Made by a program: the position numbers and the translations under genes. From DASWRT01 sp036403035 (GTDB lineage Bacteria; Pseudomonadota; Alphaproteobacteria; ATCC43930; CGMCC-115725), in contig DASWRT010000492.1 in NCBI GenBank assembly GCA_036403035.1, forward strand, positions 1 to 20,410: 20,410 nucleotides of DNA, written 5' to 3'. Positions 1 to 7,159 of this stretch are shown here, piece by piece. The notes beneath the pieces are model-generated. The model saw only the letters and a program-made list of their open reading frames with translations, ran no database searches and was not told the DNA's origin. Numbering within the stretch: the stretch's first letter is position 1; every line of letters begins with the position of its first letter.

Positions 1-35
1 CGGAGGAGGACTCCCCCCCTCCACCGGAGCGGTTC

Positions 36-692
36 ATGCCCGATCTATCCCGGCCGCCGCAGGACATCTTGCCGGCTTCAAACGCGTCGGCCGCCGCTGG
101 CGGGGCCGCCCCCGCCCCCACCCCCGCCGAGGACGACTTGGCGATGGCGCGCATCAAGACGGCGACGCCGCCTGCCGATTTCTCGGCGCGCGAGACGCTC
201 GACGTGACGCTGATCGTCAACGGCGCCCCCCGCTGTCTGACCGTCGACGCCGAGACGACGCTTCTCGACGCGTTGCGCGAGCATTTGAACCTCACCGGCA
301 CCAAGAAGGGGTGCGCGCTCGGCCAGTGCGGCGCCTGCACGGTGCTGGTCGACGGACGGCGGATCAATTCATGCCTGACGCTCGCCGCGATGCAGCAGGA
401 CCGGGAGATCACGACCATCGAAGGATTGGCCGGCGGCGACGGCGCGCTGCACCCGGTCCAGGCGGCTTTCGTCGAGCATGACGGATTCCAGTGCGGCTAC
501 TGCACGCCGGGGCAGATCATGTCCGCAGTCGGGCTCCTGAATGAGGGCCGGGCGCTCGACGACGCCCTCATCCGCGAATTCATGAGCGGCAACCTCTGCC
601 GCTGCGGCGCCTACACCAACATCGTCGACGCGATCAGGGATGCGTCGGCGTCCGCGACGGATCCGTCGAAACAGCACGCGTCCCGGAGCTGA
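36..692 (+). CDS. paoA: Aldehyde oxidoreductase, [2Fe-2S] small subunit (PaoA/YagT type)
   Basis: Small electron-transfer subunit of a xanthine-dehydrogenase-family molybdenum hydroxylase. It carries two [2Fe-2S] clusters that pass electrons from the Mo cofactor to FAD. The plant-type ferredoxin motif is seen as C93, C98, C101 and C113. The helical second-cluster domain has C153/C156 (QCGYC) and C188/C190 (LCRCG). At 218 residues it is longer than typical CoxS-type subunits because about 60 Ala/Pro-rich residues precede the ferredoxin fold. The ATG at 36 has a GGAG six bases upstream (26-29). An alternative ATG at 144 has GAGGA at 129-133. The frame is also open to the left edge, so a start outside the window cannot be excluded. 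No twin-arginine signal is visible, unlike E. coli PaoA. The paoB start follows after 7 bases. The family call is firm; the pao assignment rests mainly on the FAD subunit. Confidence 0.9.
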   Translation: MPDLSRPPQDILPASNASAAAGGAAPAPTPAEDDLAMARIKTATPPADFSARETLDVTLIVNGAPRCLTVDAETTLLDALREHLNLTGTKKGCALGQCGACTVLVDGRRINSCLTLAAMQQDREITTIEGLAGGDGALHPVQAAFVEHDGFQCGYCTPGQIMSAVGLLNEGRALDDALIREFMSGNLCRCGAYTNIVDAIRDASASATDPSKQHASRS

Positions 693-699
693 CCCCGCC

Positions 700-1692
700 A
701 TGTCCCTCTTCGCCTACAGCGCGGCGTCCTCGCCGCAGGCCGCGAGCGAGCGCGCCCTCCAGATCCAGGGCGCCGACTTCATCGCCGGCGGCACCGACAT
801 GATGCAGCTCATCACCGAGCGCGTTCGGGTGCCGCGCGAAGTGATCGACATCAACGCTCTCTCCTTCACCGGGATCCACGTCGACGGGCAGAGCGTGCGG
901 ATCGGCGCGCTGGAGCGGATGAGCGACGTCGCCGACGACGCGGCGATCCGCGAGCGCTTCCCCGCCGTCGCGGAGGCGCTGCTCGCGAGCGCCTCGCCGC
1001 AGGTGCGCAATATGGCGACGATGGGCGGCAACCTGTTGCAGCGGACGCGCTGCCTCTATTTCCGCGACGCCGCGACGCCCTGCAACAAGCGCGTACCCGG
1101 CTCCGGCTGCCCGGCGCGCGACGGGCAGAACCGGCACAACGCGATCTTCGGCACGAGCGAGCGCTGCATCGCGGCGCATGCCTCCGATCTCGCCGTGGCG
1201 CTGGTCGCGCTGGATGCCCGCGTCGCGCTGACGGGCGGGCCGCAGGGCGACCGCGAGATCGCCGTCGCCGAACTGCATCGACTGCCCGGCGACACACCGC
1301 ATTTGGAGACGGTTCTGGAGCCGGGCGAACTGATCGCCGCGCTGATCCTGCCAGACGCGCCCTTCGCCCGCCGTTCGCACTACCTCAAGGTCCGCGACCG
1401 CGCGAGTTTCGAATGGGCGCTGACATCGGCCGCGGTCGGGCTCGATCTGGACGATGCCGCCGGCACGATCCGGCAGGCCCGTGTCGCGGTCGGCGGCGTC
1501 GGCACGAAGCCCTGGCGCCTGCCGCAGGTCGAAGCGGCGCTCGCCGGCAGCAAGCCCGACGCCGCCACCTTCCGCGCCGCGGCGGAGCGCGCAGTCGAGG
1601 GGGCGCAGCCGCGCGGCGGCAATGCGTTCAAGGTCGAGTTGGTGAAGCGTACCGTCGCCCGCGCGCTCGCCGAGGTCGGAGGTGCGGCATGA
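700..1692 (+). CDS. paoB: Aldehyde oxidoreductase, FAD-binding medium subunit with [4Fe-4S] insertion (PaoB/YagS type)
   Basis: FAD subunit (330 residues) of the molybdenum hydroxylase, with the CoxM/CutM fold. The FAD-binding stretches FIAGGTDMM and MGGNLLQRTRC are visible. The diagnostic feature is a four-cysteine insertion at C118, C128, C137 and C156, in segments like PCNKR, PGSGC and ERCIAAH. This is known for E. coli PaoB, where it holds a [4Fe-4S] cluster, and a similar cluster occurs in 4-hydroxybenzoyl-CoA reductase. The match in spacing and flanking residues to PaoB is close. The start at ATG 700 gives MSLFAYS, where PaoB-like proteins normally begin. The longer frame beginning at 640 overlaps the end of paoA and is not preferred. 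The stop overlaps the next start as ATGA, which implies translational coupling. The enzyme would reoxidise FADH2 with oxygen, quinone or ferredoxin; the acceptor cannot be read from sequence. Confidence 0.92.
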   Translation: MSLFAYSAASSPQAASERALQIQGADFIAGGTDMMQLITERVRVPREVIDINALSFTGIHVDGQSVRIGALERMSDVADDAAIRERFPAVAEALLASASPQVRNMATMGGNLLQRTRCLYFRDAATPCNKRVPGSGCPARDGQNRHNAIFGTSERCIAAHASDLAVALVALDARVALTGGPQGDREIAVAELHRLPGDTPHLETVLEPGELIAALILPDAPFARRSHYLKVRDRASFEWALTSAAVGLDLDDAAGTIRQARVAVGGVGTKPWRLPQVEAALAGSKPDAATFRAAAERAVEGAQPRGGNAFKVELVKRTVARALAEVGGAA

Positions 1693-3863
1693 GCGCGACG
1701 ATGGTGATCGGACAAGGCCTGAGCCGCGTCGACGGCCCGGCGAAAGTGACCGGCGCCGCGAAGTACGCCGCCGAGTTCGCGATGCCCGGCCTCGTCCACG
1801 GCGTCATCGTGTCGAGTACGACTCCGAAGGGGCGCATCGTGTCGATCGACACCAGGGCGGCCGAGGCTGCGCCAGGCGTCCTCGCCGTGATCACGCACGA
1901 GAACGCGGTGCGGCTGCCCTACGCGCCCATGAAGGAGCGCCCGCAGGTCGATCCGCAAGCGGGCGAGCCATTGCACGTGCTCCAGGGCGCGGAGGTGTTC
2001 CACAGCGGCCAGCACATCGCGGTCGTGATCGCGGAAACGCGGGAGCAGGCGGCGCACGGCGCCGACCTCGTCCGCGTCGACTACGCGGAGGAGCCGCCGC
2101 AAACGTCCTTCGGCGACGCAGCCGCGCGCGGCGAATACCGGCCGGACGCGTCGCAGGAGAAAGGCAAGGCGAAGGAGGAGGAGCGCGGCGACGACGCCGA
2201 CGCGGCGTTCGCGGCTGCGCCGGTCAAGGTCGACGCGACCTACGTGCATGCCCGCGAGTACCACAACGCCATGGAGCTGCACGCGACGGTTGCGGCCTGG
2301 GACGGCGACCGGCTGACGCTCTGGGACAAGACGCAGTGGGTCGACAACGACCGCAAGGAGGTCGCGCACGCCTTCGGCATTCCGGAGGACCGGATACGCG
2401 TGATCTCTCCTTTTGTCGGCGGCGCCTTCGGCTCGGCGCTCCGCACCTGGCCGCACGTGATGCTGACCGCGCTCGCCGCCAAGCAGGTGGGCCGCCCGGT
2501 TCGCGTCGAGCTGACGCGCCGGCAATGCTACTACGCGATCGGCTTCCGCCCGCATACCGAGCAGCATATGCGGCTCGGCGCCGACGGCGACGGGCGGCTC
2601 ACGGCGCTGATCAACGAGACCGAAGGGCAGACCTCGACGTACGAGGAATACGCCGAGAATACGCTGCAGCCGTCGCAGATGCTCTATAGCTGCCCGAACG
2701 TGCGGACCAATTACCGCCTCGTGCCGATGAACGTGAACACGCCCTGCCCGATGCGGGCGCCGGGCGTCGTCACCGGGGCCTACGCGCTGGAGTGCGCGAT
2801 GGACGAGCTGGCCTGGGCGGCCGGCGTCGATCCCGTCGAGCTGCGGCTGCGCAACTATGCCGAGTCCGACGAGCACAAGAAGCTGCCGTGGTCGAGCAAG
2901 GGGCTGCGCGAATGCTACCGCGTCGGCGCGGAGCGGTTCGGCTGGAGCCGGCGGCAGGCGCAGCCGGGCGCGATGCGGGACGGCGGCAAGCTCGTCGGCT
3001 ACGGCATGGCGAGCGCGGTCTATCCGACGCAACGCTCGCCGGCCCATGCGCTGGCTCGGATCCTCGCCGACGGCACGGCGGAGGTGTTGAGCGCGTCGAG
3101 CGACATGGGGCCCGGCACCTACACCTCGATGACGCAGGTCGCGGCGGAGACGCTCGACCTCCCGCCGTCCAAGGTGCGCTTCGCGCTGGGCGACACCGAC
3201 ATGCCTCCGGCGCCGGTCCATGGCGGCTCGATCACGATGGCGAGCGTCGGCTCGGCGGTGCAGGCGGCCTGCCGCGCCGTCCGCGAGAAGCTCGCGGCGG
3301 TCGCCGGCAACACCGGCGCGCCGCCGAGCGGGGCCGATTACGCCGAGCTGCTGCGCCGGGCCGGGAAGGATGCGATCGAGGCGACCGCCGAGTCGAAGCC
3401 CGGCGACGAGACGAAGCAGTTCTCGATGTACGTGTTCGGCGCAATCTTCGCCGAGGTGCGCATCGACCCTGACCTCTGCGAGATCCGCGTGCCGCGCCTC
3501 GTCGGCGCCTATGCGTCCGGGCGGATCATTAACCCGAAGACCGCGCGCAGCCAGTGCATCGGCGGCATGGTGCAGGGGATCGGCATGGCGCTGCTCGAAG
3601 GCGCGGAGTGGGACGAGCGCTTCGGCCGGGTGATGAACGGCAACCTTGCCGAATATCTGGTCCCGGTGAATGCCGACGTGCCGTCCCTCGACGTCACCTT
3701 CGTCGACGAGCACGATCCGCACGTCAACCCGCTGGGGGTGAAGGGCCTCGCCGAGATCGCGATCGTCGGCGTCGCTCCGGCGATCGCCAACGCCGTGTTC
3801 CACGCCACGGGGCGGCGGTTCCGCGACCTGCCGATCCGCCCGGAGCATCTGCTCCTCTCCTGA
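1689..3863 (+). CDS. paoC: Aldehyde oxidoreductase, molybdopterin-binding large subunit (PaoC/YagR type)
   Basis: Catalytic Mo-cofactor subunit, 724 residues, close to the usual PaoC length. The N-terminal half holds the hammerhead domain (residues 15-150). Cofactor-binding loops follow: FVGGAFGSA near 241-250, NTPCPMRAPG near 355, SDMGPGTYTSMTQ and the GSITMASVGSAVQ segment. The base-catalyst glutamate of the family is present as E689 in GVKGLAEIAIVG. Relatives more often have KGxGE, so the Ala before Glu is a small deviation. PaoABC oxidises a wide range of aldehydes, aromatic ones in particular, to carboxylic acids; that activity is inferred here from homology. The start at ATG 1689 overlaps the paoB stop by four bases; the frame is open further upstream but only as paoB antiframe. 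No Mo-cofactor chaperone gene (XdhC/PaoD type) follows in this window. Confidence 0.92.
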   Translation: MSATMVIGQGLSRVDGPAKVTGAAKYAAEFAMPGLVHGVIVSSTTPKGRIVSIDTRAAEAAPGVLAVITHENAVRLPYAPMKERPQVDPQAGEPLHVLQGAEVFHSGQHIAVVIAETREQAAHGADLVRVDYAEEPPQTSFGDAAARGEYRPDASQEKGKAKEEERGDDADAAFAAAPVKVDATYVHAREYHNAMELHATVAAWDGDRLTLWDKTQWVDNDRKEVAHAFGIPEDRIRVISPFVGGAFGSALRTWPHVMLTALAAKQVGRPVRVELTRRQCYYAIGFRPHTEQHMRLGADGDGRLTALINETEGQTSTYEEYAENTLQPSQMLYSCPNVRTNYRLVPMNVNTPCPMRAPGVVTGAYALECAMDELAWAAGVDPVELRLRNYAESDEHKKLPWSSKGLRECYRVGAERFGWSRRQAQPGAMRDGGKLVGYGMASAVYPTQRSPAHALARILADGTAEVLSASSDMGPGTYTSMTQVAAETLDLPPSKVRFALGDTDMPPAPVHGGSITMASVGSAVQAACRAVREKLAAVAGNTGAPPSGADYAELLRRAGKDAIEATAESKPGDETKQFSMYVFGAIFAEVRIDPDLCEIRVPRLVGAYASGRIINPKTARSQCIGGMVQGIGMALLEGAEWDERFGRVMNGNLAEYLVPVNADVPSLDVTFVDEHDPHVNPLGVKGLAEIAIVGVAPAIANAVFHATGRRFRDLPIRPEHLLLS

Positions 3864-3877
3864 CCGGTCCGCCATAG

Positions 3878-3911
3878 GCGGCGGGAGCCGCTTCGACATT
3901 GCTCCCGCCGC
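3878..3911 (+). terminator. Hairpin after paoC, probable transcription end
   Basis: An 11-bp perfect inverted repeat (3878-3888 with 3901-3911, loop of 12) begins 14 bases after the paoC stop. It is GC-rich and stable, but no T-run follows, so it would be a Rho-assisted or weak intrinsic terminator. A second smaller hairpin with a 7-bp stem (3933-3939 with 3943-3949) lies just downstream. Together they separate the pao operon from the thioesterase gene. Confidence 0.5.
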
Positions 3912-3984
3912 ACCGCGACGGTAGAGACGGGGCGCTGCGCTACGCAGCGTTGCCTGCCGGCCCTGCTCGTCTTCCGGAGGTTCC

Positions 3985-4404
3985 GTGGAGCCGATCCGTC
4001 TCGCCTTCGCCATCCGGACCTACGATATCGACTATGCCGGAATCGTCTCGAACATCACCTATATCCGCTGGCTTGAGGATCTTCGGCTGGAGCTGCTGGA
4101 GCGCGCCTATCCGCTCGGTCGCCTCGTCGCAGATGGGCTGGGGCCGGTGCTGCTGGAGACCCGGATCGTCTACCGCGATGCGCTGACGCTCTTCGACCGG
4201 CCGGAAGGACGGATGCGGGTCGAGACGGTCGAACGGGTACGCTGGGTCGTCGCCGCCGAGTTCACTACCGGCGACGGCGGCCGCATCCATGCGACGGCGC
4301 GGCAAACCGGCATCTTCGTGCATCTCGCGACGCGGCGGCCGGCGCCGGTTCCGGAGGAGCTGCGCGCGCTCTTTGCAGGCCGGCAGGGCAGGCCCGAGGA
4401 GTAG
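3985..4404 (+). CDS. Acyl-CoA thioesterase, hot-dog fold (YbgC/4HBT family)
   Basis: A 139-residue single-domain hot-dog protein of the 4-hydroxybenzoyl-CoA thioesterase/YbgC family, which hydrolyses acyl- or aroyl-CoA thioesters in the cytoplasm. The N-terminal active-site segment TYDIDYAGIVSN is followed by YIRWLED; D16 corresponds to the catalytic Asp of the family DTDxxG motif. The length is normal. The start is GTG at 3985, chosen because a clear GGAGG (3976-3980) sits four bases before it and the protein then begins directly with the first beta strand. It is 121 bases from paoC and behind a hairpin, so it may be transcribed separately. A role with aromatic CoA esters is possible but not shown by sequence; 4HBT members have varied substrates. 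Confidence 0.85.
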   Translation: MEPIRLAFAIRTYDIDYAGIVSNITYIRWLEDLRLELLERAYPLGRLVADGLGPVLLETRIVYRDALTLFDRPEGRMRVETVERVRWVVAAEFTTGDGGRIHATARQTGIFVHLATRRPAPVPEELRALFAGRQGRPEE

Positions 4405-4415
4405 GTCTCCGGCCG

Positions 4416-4440
4416 GGAACCTTTGCCACGGCGTGGAGTT
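4416..4440 (+). promoter_or_regulatory. EcfG-like (general stress sigma) promoter candidate
   Basis: GGAAC at 4416-4420, 16 bases, then AGTT at 4437-4440. This fits the alphaproteobacterial EcfG consensus GGAAC-N16/17-cGTT except for the first base of the -10 element. It lies 12 bases after the thioesterase stop and would give a leader of about 65 bases to the PEBP gene at 4510. Confidence 0.45.
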
Positions 4441-4509
4441 GGGCAGGTATCCTCCTTTTCTCCGCGACGGCGGAGCAAGCGAACGAACAAGCGAGCGAGT
4501 GGATCTGCC

Positions 4510-5253
4510 ATGGCCTTTGTCCTCAACAGCCCGGCATTCCGCGACGGCGATCCGATTCCCGCCCGGCACACGCAGGACGGCGAGAACGTCTCGCCGCCGC
4601 TGGAATGGCGCGACCCGCCGCCGAACACGCAGAGCTTCGTGCTGATCGTCGAGGATCCGGACGCGCCGCAAGGCACGTTCCGACATTGGGCCGTCTACGA
4701 CATCCCGGCTGACTTCGACGCGTTGCCGGAGGGTACCGGTGAGGGGCTTGCGCAGGGCGTCAACGGTTTTGGCAATGCCCGCTACGACGGTCCGGCGCCG
4801 CCGGAGGGACATGGCCGGCACACTTATCATTTCCGCCTCGTCGCGCTCGGCGTACCGAAGCTGGATGTGCCGCCCGGCGCCAGGGTCGAGCAGATCTGGC
4901 AGGCGGCGCAGGCGCACAAGGTCGGCGAGGCCGAGATGGTCGGAACCTGCGAGCGCCCGGCTCCTGGTGCGCAACAGCCGCCGCAGCAAGAGCCGACCGG
5001 TGGTGCCGAAACCCAGGCACGGCAACCGGCACCGGCGGCCGGGTCCGTCCGACCGCGGGAGCACCACGAGCCGACCAAGGGCGATCCGGTGATCGTCGCC
5101 GGCGATGCCGGCGGCCCGAACGACGGCCGCAACCTCACCACCGCCGACATCGACCACGACCAGGGCAAGCCCGAGCCGAACCGGCTGGAGCAGAACGCCT
5201 ATGCGGCCCGGAAGCCCGGCGCGTCCGGCGGTGGCGGCGACCGGCAGGACTGA
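4510..5253 (+). CDS. YbhB/YbcL-like phosphatidylethanolamine-binding (PEBP) family protein with disordered C-terminal tail
   Basis: A 247-residue protein. Residues 1-150 form a bacterial PEBP/Raf-kinase-inhibitor-like domain with the ligand-pocket motifs DPDAP (49-53) and RHW (58-60) and the second signature GHGRHTYHFRLVAL (100-113). Bacterial members have no settled function; ligand binding or inhibitor roles are proposed. From about residue 150 a tail of some 95 residues rich in Pro, Gln, Gly, Asp and Ala follows. It is predicted disordered by composition and absent from typical YbhB, which ends near residue 158-185. No signal peptide is seen. The start at ATG 4510 gives the usual N-terminus (MAFVLNSPAF); the frame is open further upstream but that part is non-homologous. 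The ribosome binding site is weak. An EcfG-like promoter motif precedes it, suggesting stress induction (inference). Confidence 0.87.
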   Translation: MAFVLNSPAFRDGDPIPARHTQDGENVSPPLEWRDPPPNTQSFVLIVEDPDAPQGTFRHWAVYDIPADFDALPEGTGEGLAQGVNGFGNARYDGPAPPEGHGRHTYHFRLVALGVPKLDVPPGARVEQIWQAAQAHKVGEAEMVGTCERPAPGAQQPPQQEPTGGAETQARQPAPAAGSVRPREHHEPTKGDPVIVAGDAGGPNDGRNLTTADIDHDQGKPEPNRLEQNAYAARKPGASGGGGDRQD

Positions 5254-5382
5254 GGAGCACGGCGCGGTCGCCGCCCGGATGGGCGACGCCGTCCCGCGAT
5301 CGGGCAAGCCTTCATCGCGCGCCATAGGGCCGCGCCGTCCGGCCGGCTGTGCCCTCAGCCGCGCAATACGACAATCGACCGC

Positions 5383-5413
5383 TTGGCATCGGCGCTCGCA
5401 GGAATCATATACC
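5383..5413 (+). promoter_or_regulatory. Possible sigma70-type promoter for the XRE gene
   Basis: TTGGCA at 5383-5388 and an AT-rich patch CATATACC at 5406-5413 stand out in GC-rich sequence. The spacing is 17 to CATATA or 19 to TATACC. The -10 match is imperfect. It would place transcription start about 20-25 bases before the inverted repeat at 5437. Confidence 0.3.
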
Positions 5414-5436
5414 TGTTATCGTCACTGGGTTGAGCC

Positions 5437-5455
5437 GGAGCCCCGACGGGGTTCC
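5437..5455. promoter_or_regulatory. Inverted repeat before the XRE gene, possible operator
   Basis: GGAGCCCCG at 5437-5445 faces CGGGGTTCC at 5447-5455 around one central A, with one G-T mismatch in nine positions. It sits 20 bases before the regulator start, between the putative promoter and the gene. XRE repressors commonly bind short palindromes near their own promoter, so autoregulation is plausible. A leader hairpin is an equally good reading. Confidence 0.35.
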
Positions 5456-5475
5456 TTCGATTGAAAAGTATTGCC

Positions 5476-5841
5476 ATGCCTGAAGACAAGGTCCGTCGGG
5501 CCGACGGCGTAGACCGCCATGTCGCGGCGCGGGTCCGTGCGCGCCGCATCACGCTGGGCTTGACGCAGCACGATCTCGCGTCGCGGATCGGCGTCACATA
5601 TCAGCAGCTCCATAAGTATGAGACGGCGCGCAACCGCATGACCGCGGGGCGGCTGCTTGAGATCGCGCGTGCCCTCAACGTCTCGCCGAGCTATTTCTTC
5701 GAAGGACTCCAAGAACCGGAGGCGCCGTCGACGGAGCGTCACCGGCGCGCGTTGGAGCTGGCGAAGACGGCGGCCTCGCTGGAAGAGCAGCATCTCTCGC
5801 TGCTGAACGACATTACCCGTGCCCTCGCCGCCGAGCGGTGA
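5476..5841 (+). CDS. XRE-family helix-turn-helix transcriptional regulator (PraR-like)
   Basis: A 121-residue DNA-binding protein. The helix-turn-helix spans about residues 27-55 (LGLTQHDLASRIGV followed by TYQQLHKYETARNRM). The end of the domain, GRLLEIARALNVSPSYFFEGL, is typical of the rhizobial PraR/SinR-like group. The last 40 residues form a helical tail, possibly for dimerisation. The start was set at ATG 5476 (MPEDKV). A TTG at 5461 in the same frame adds five residues and has no better ribosome binding site. The gene stands alone, with 222 bases before it and 155 after it. Its targets are unknown; the inverted repeat 20 bases upstream may be its own operator. Nothing in the sequence ties it to the catabolic operon on the other strand. 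Confidence 0.88.
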   Translation: MPEDKVRRADGVDRHVAARVRARRITLGLTQHDLASRIGVTYQQLHKYETARNRMTAGRLLEIARALNVSPSYFFEGLQEPEAPSTERHRRALELAKTAASLEEQHLSLLNDITRALAAER

Positions 5842-5861
5842 CGGCGCGGACGTCGGCACAT

Positions 5862-5884
5862 CGCCGGCCTGATTGCGGCCGGCG
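5862..5884 (+). terminator. Hairpin after the XRE gene
   Basis: An 8-bp perfect stem (5862-5869 with 5877-5884) with a 7-base loop begins 20 bases after the XRE stop. It is followed by a G-rich stretch rather than T residues, so termination would not be strongly intrinsic. It separates the XRE gene from the promoter motif at 5918. Confidence 0.4.
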
Positions 5885-5917
5885 GGGGCGGCATGCTCCG
5901 CCGCACGCGACGGTCCG

Positions 5918-5942
5918 GGAACCAACGCCATTCCGTCCGTTT
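5918..5942 (+). promoter_or_regulatory. Possible EcfG-like promoter for the DUF2934 gene
   Basis: GGAAC at 5918-5922 followed by CGTT at 5938-5941. The spacer is 15, one base shorter than the usual 16-17; read as GGAAC-N18-TT it fits the rhizobial RpoE2 form. It would give a leader of about 50 bases before the ATG at 5997. It is weaker than the element at 20105-20129. Confidence 0.35.
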
Positions 5943-5996
5943 AACCTTGAGAGCGGTTAGACGCCCATAGGGGCATGCTTGATGGGAACGGACAGT

Positions 5997-6368
5997 ATGG
6001 CTGAGTCGAGAGACGAACGTATCCGCCGCCGCGCCTACGAGATCTGGGATCGCGAAGGGCGCAGCCACGGCCGGCACGAAGATCATTGGCATCAAGCAGC
6101 GGTGGAGATCGACGCGGAGGACCGCAAGGGCGCTGCGTCCGAGCCGGCGGAGACGGCAGCCGCGCATGCGCCGGCCGAGCCGACCATCGCCGCCAGCGGC
6201 CGCAGCGCCGGCGAAGCGACGCGCCAGAACGGTCCCGGCAACGAGCCGGCACAAGCCGCGACCGGCGATGCCGGCGGCGCTCCCGCAGGCCGGCGCAAGC
6301 CGCGCACCAGGGATGCACAGATCAAAGCGTCGAACGCTGCCGCGGCGGACGACGCCGGCAATCGCTGA
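5997..6368 (+). CDS. DUF2934 domain protein
   Basis: A 123-residue protein whose first 35 residues match the DUF2934 signature: RDERIRRRAYEIWDREG, then a G-R-x-x-x-H-W pattern (GRHEDHW). This small domain of unknown function is common in alphaproteobacteria. The remaining 85 residues are low-complexity Ala, Glu, Gly and Pro with a basic patch near the end (GRRKPRTRDAQIK). They look disordered, as often seen in this family. Start alternatives in frame are ATG 5982, which adds five residues and has AGGGG at 5969-5973, and TTG 5979; ATG 5997 begins right at the conserved region. The preceding promoter-like motif suggests a stress-induced gene (inference). It ends 32 bases from the stop of the convergent methyltransferase gene. 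Confidence 0.8.
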   Translation: MAESRDERIRRRAYEIWDREGRSHGRHEDHWHQAAVEIDAEDRKGAASEPAETAAAHAPAEPTIAASGRSAGEATRQNGPGNEPAQAATGDAGGAPAGRRKPRTRDAQIKASNAAAADDAGNR

Positions 6369-6400
6369 TGCAAGAGTCGCGGCCACGGCGGACTCCGGCG

Positions 6401-7159
6401 TCAGCCGGCCGCCCTGCCCGAGTACGCGCGGAACATGCCGAACTCCTCGCCGCAGGCCGCGTCCGCCAACCCGGCTTCCCGCATCGCCGAGAGAATGATC
6501 TCGGGCGGGACGCAGGTCTCGATCGTGTCCCAGTAGTACCGCATCAAGGTCTGCGACTCGCGATCGAGGGTCATGCAGCGCGAGAGAAACGGGACGATCC
6601 GGCCGAGATAGAGTCCCGCCACCGCTTGCGGCAGGCCGGCGCGCGGCCTGCCGATCTCCAGCAGCAGCACCGTTCCGCCCGGCCGCAGGACGCGGCGAAA
6701 CTCGCGGAAGGTCGCGGTCAGGTCGGCGACGTGGCGCAGGGCGTATCCCATGCACAGGAAATCCAGGGACGCGTCTGCCAGCGGAAGCTGTTCCGCCCGG
6801 CCCTGGATGAGCGGGATGGCCAGGGTGCGCCGGGCCTCGGCGAGCATCGCTTCGCTGACGTCGAGTCCGATGACCGCGCCGTCACCGGCGATCCGCAGCG
6901 CTTGGCGTGCCATCAGGCCGGTGCCGACGGCGACGTCGAGCACCCGCATGCCGGGTTGCAGGCCCGCCCGGAGCAGGGCGTGCCGGCGGTACCAATCGCC
7001 GGTTCCCAGCGAGAAGAGGCGGTTGATGCGGTCGTAGAAGGGAGCCGTGCGGTTGAAGAGGTTGCGGACGAATGCCGGCCGCTGGCTTGGGTCCGCGTAA
7101 TAGGTCGGCAGGACGGGATGCGGTTCGATGGTCCGATGCGTCGGTTCGTCGGTCGTCAC
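6401..7159 (-). CDS. UbiE/COQ5-like class I SAM-dependent methyltransferase
   Basis: A 252-residue class I methyltransferase, close to UbiE in length and pattern. The N-terminus has NLFNRTAPFYDRINRLFSLG, like the UbiE F-D-x-x-A-x-x-Y-D-x-x-N start. SAM motif I is VLDVAVGTGLM (73-83), the acidic residue after strand 2 is in IGLDVSE, the motif IV region is LDFLCMGYALRHV, and LRPGG follows. The GTG start at 7159 overlaps the upstream stop as GTGA and has GGAG just before it. The frame extends further upstream only as antiframe of the neighbouring gene. True UbiE makes menaquinone or ubiquinone, but genuine ubiE is rarely the last gene of a catabolic and transport operon. A small-molecule C- or O-methyltransferase is therefore more likely. 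The substrate is unknown. Confidence 0.82.
   Translation of the reverse strand: MTTDEPTHRTIEPHPVLPTYYADPSQRPAFVRNLFNRTAPFYDRINRLFSLGTGDWYRRHALLRAGLQPGMRVLDVAVGTGLMARQALRIAGDGAVIGLDVSEAMLAEARRTLAIPLIQGRAEQLPLADASLDFLCMGYALRHVADLTATFREFRRVLRPGGTVLLLEIGRPRAGLPQAVAGLYLGRIVPFLSRCMTLDRESQTLMRYYWDTIETCVPPEIILSAMREAGLADAACGEEFGMFRAYSGRAAG

Noticed and set aside
1380..4013. 877-codon open frame on the minus strand opposite paoB and paoC
   Set aside because: It is antisense to two well-conserved enzymes. Its product is Arg/Ala/His-rich with no recognisable domain, as expected from GC-rich third-position bias.
4460..4475. 6-bp hairpin between the thioesterase and PEBP genes
   Set aside because: The T-run precedes the hairpin instead of following it, and it lies downstream of the promoter motif, so it is not a terminator for the thioesterase gene.
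6369..6400. Possible bidirectional terminator between the convergent DUF2934 and methyltransferase genes
   Set aside because: Only a 5-bp GAGTC/GACTC pairing with mismatched interior; too weak to call.
6401..7159. Housekeeping ubiE (ubiquinone/menaquinone C-methyltransferase)
   Set aside because: Similar in length and motifs, but its operon position after a transporter and another methyltransferase argues against the housekeeping role; the symbol was withheld.
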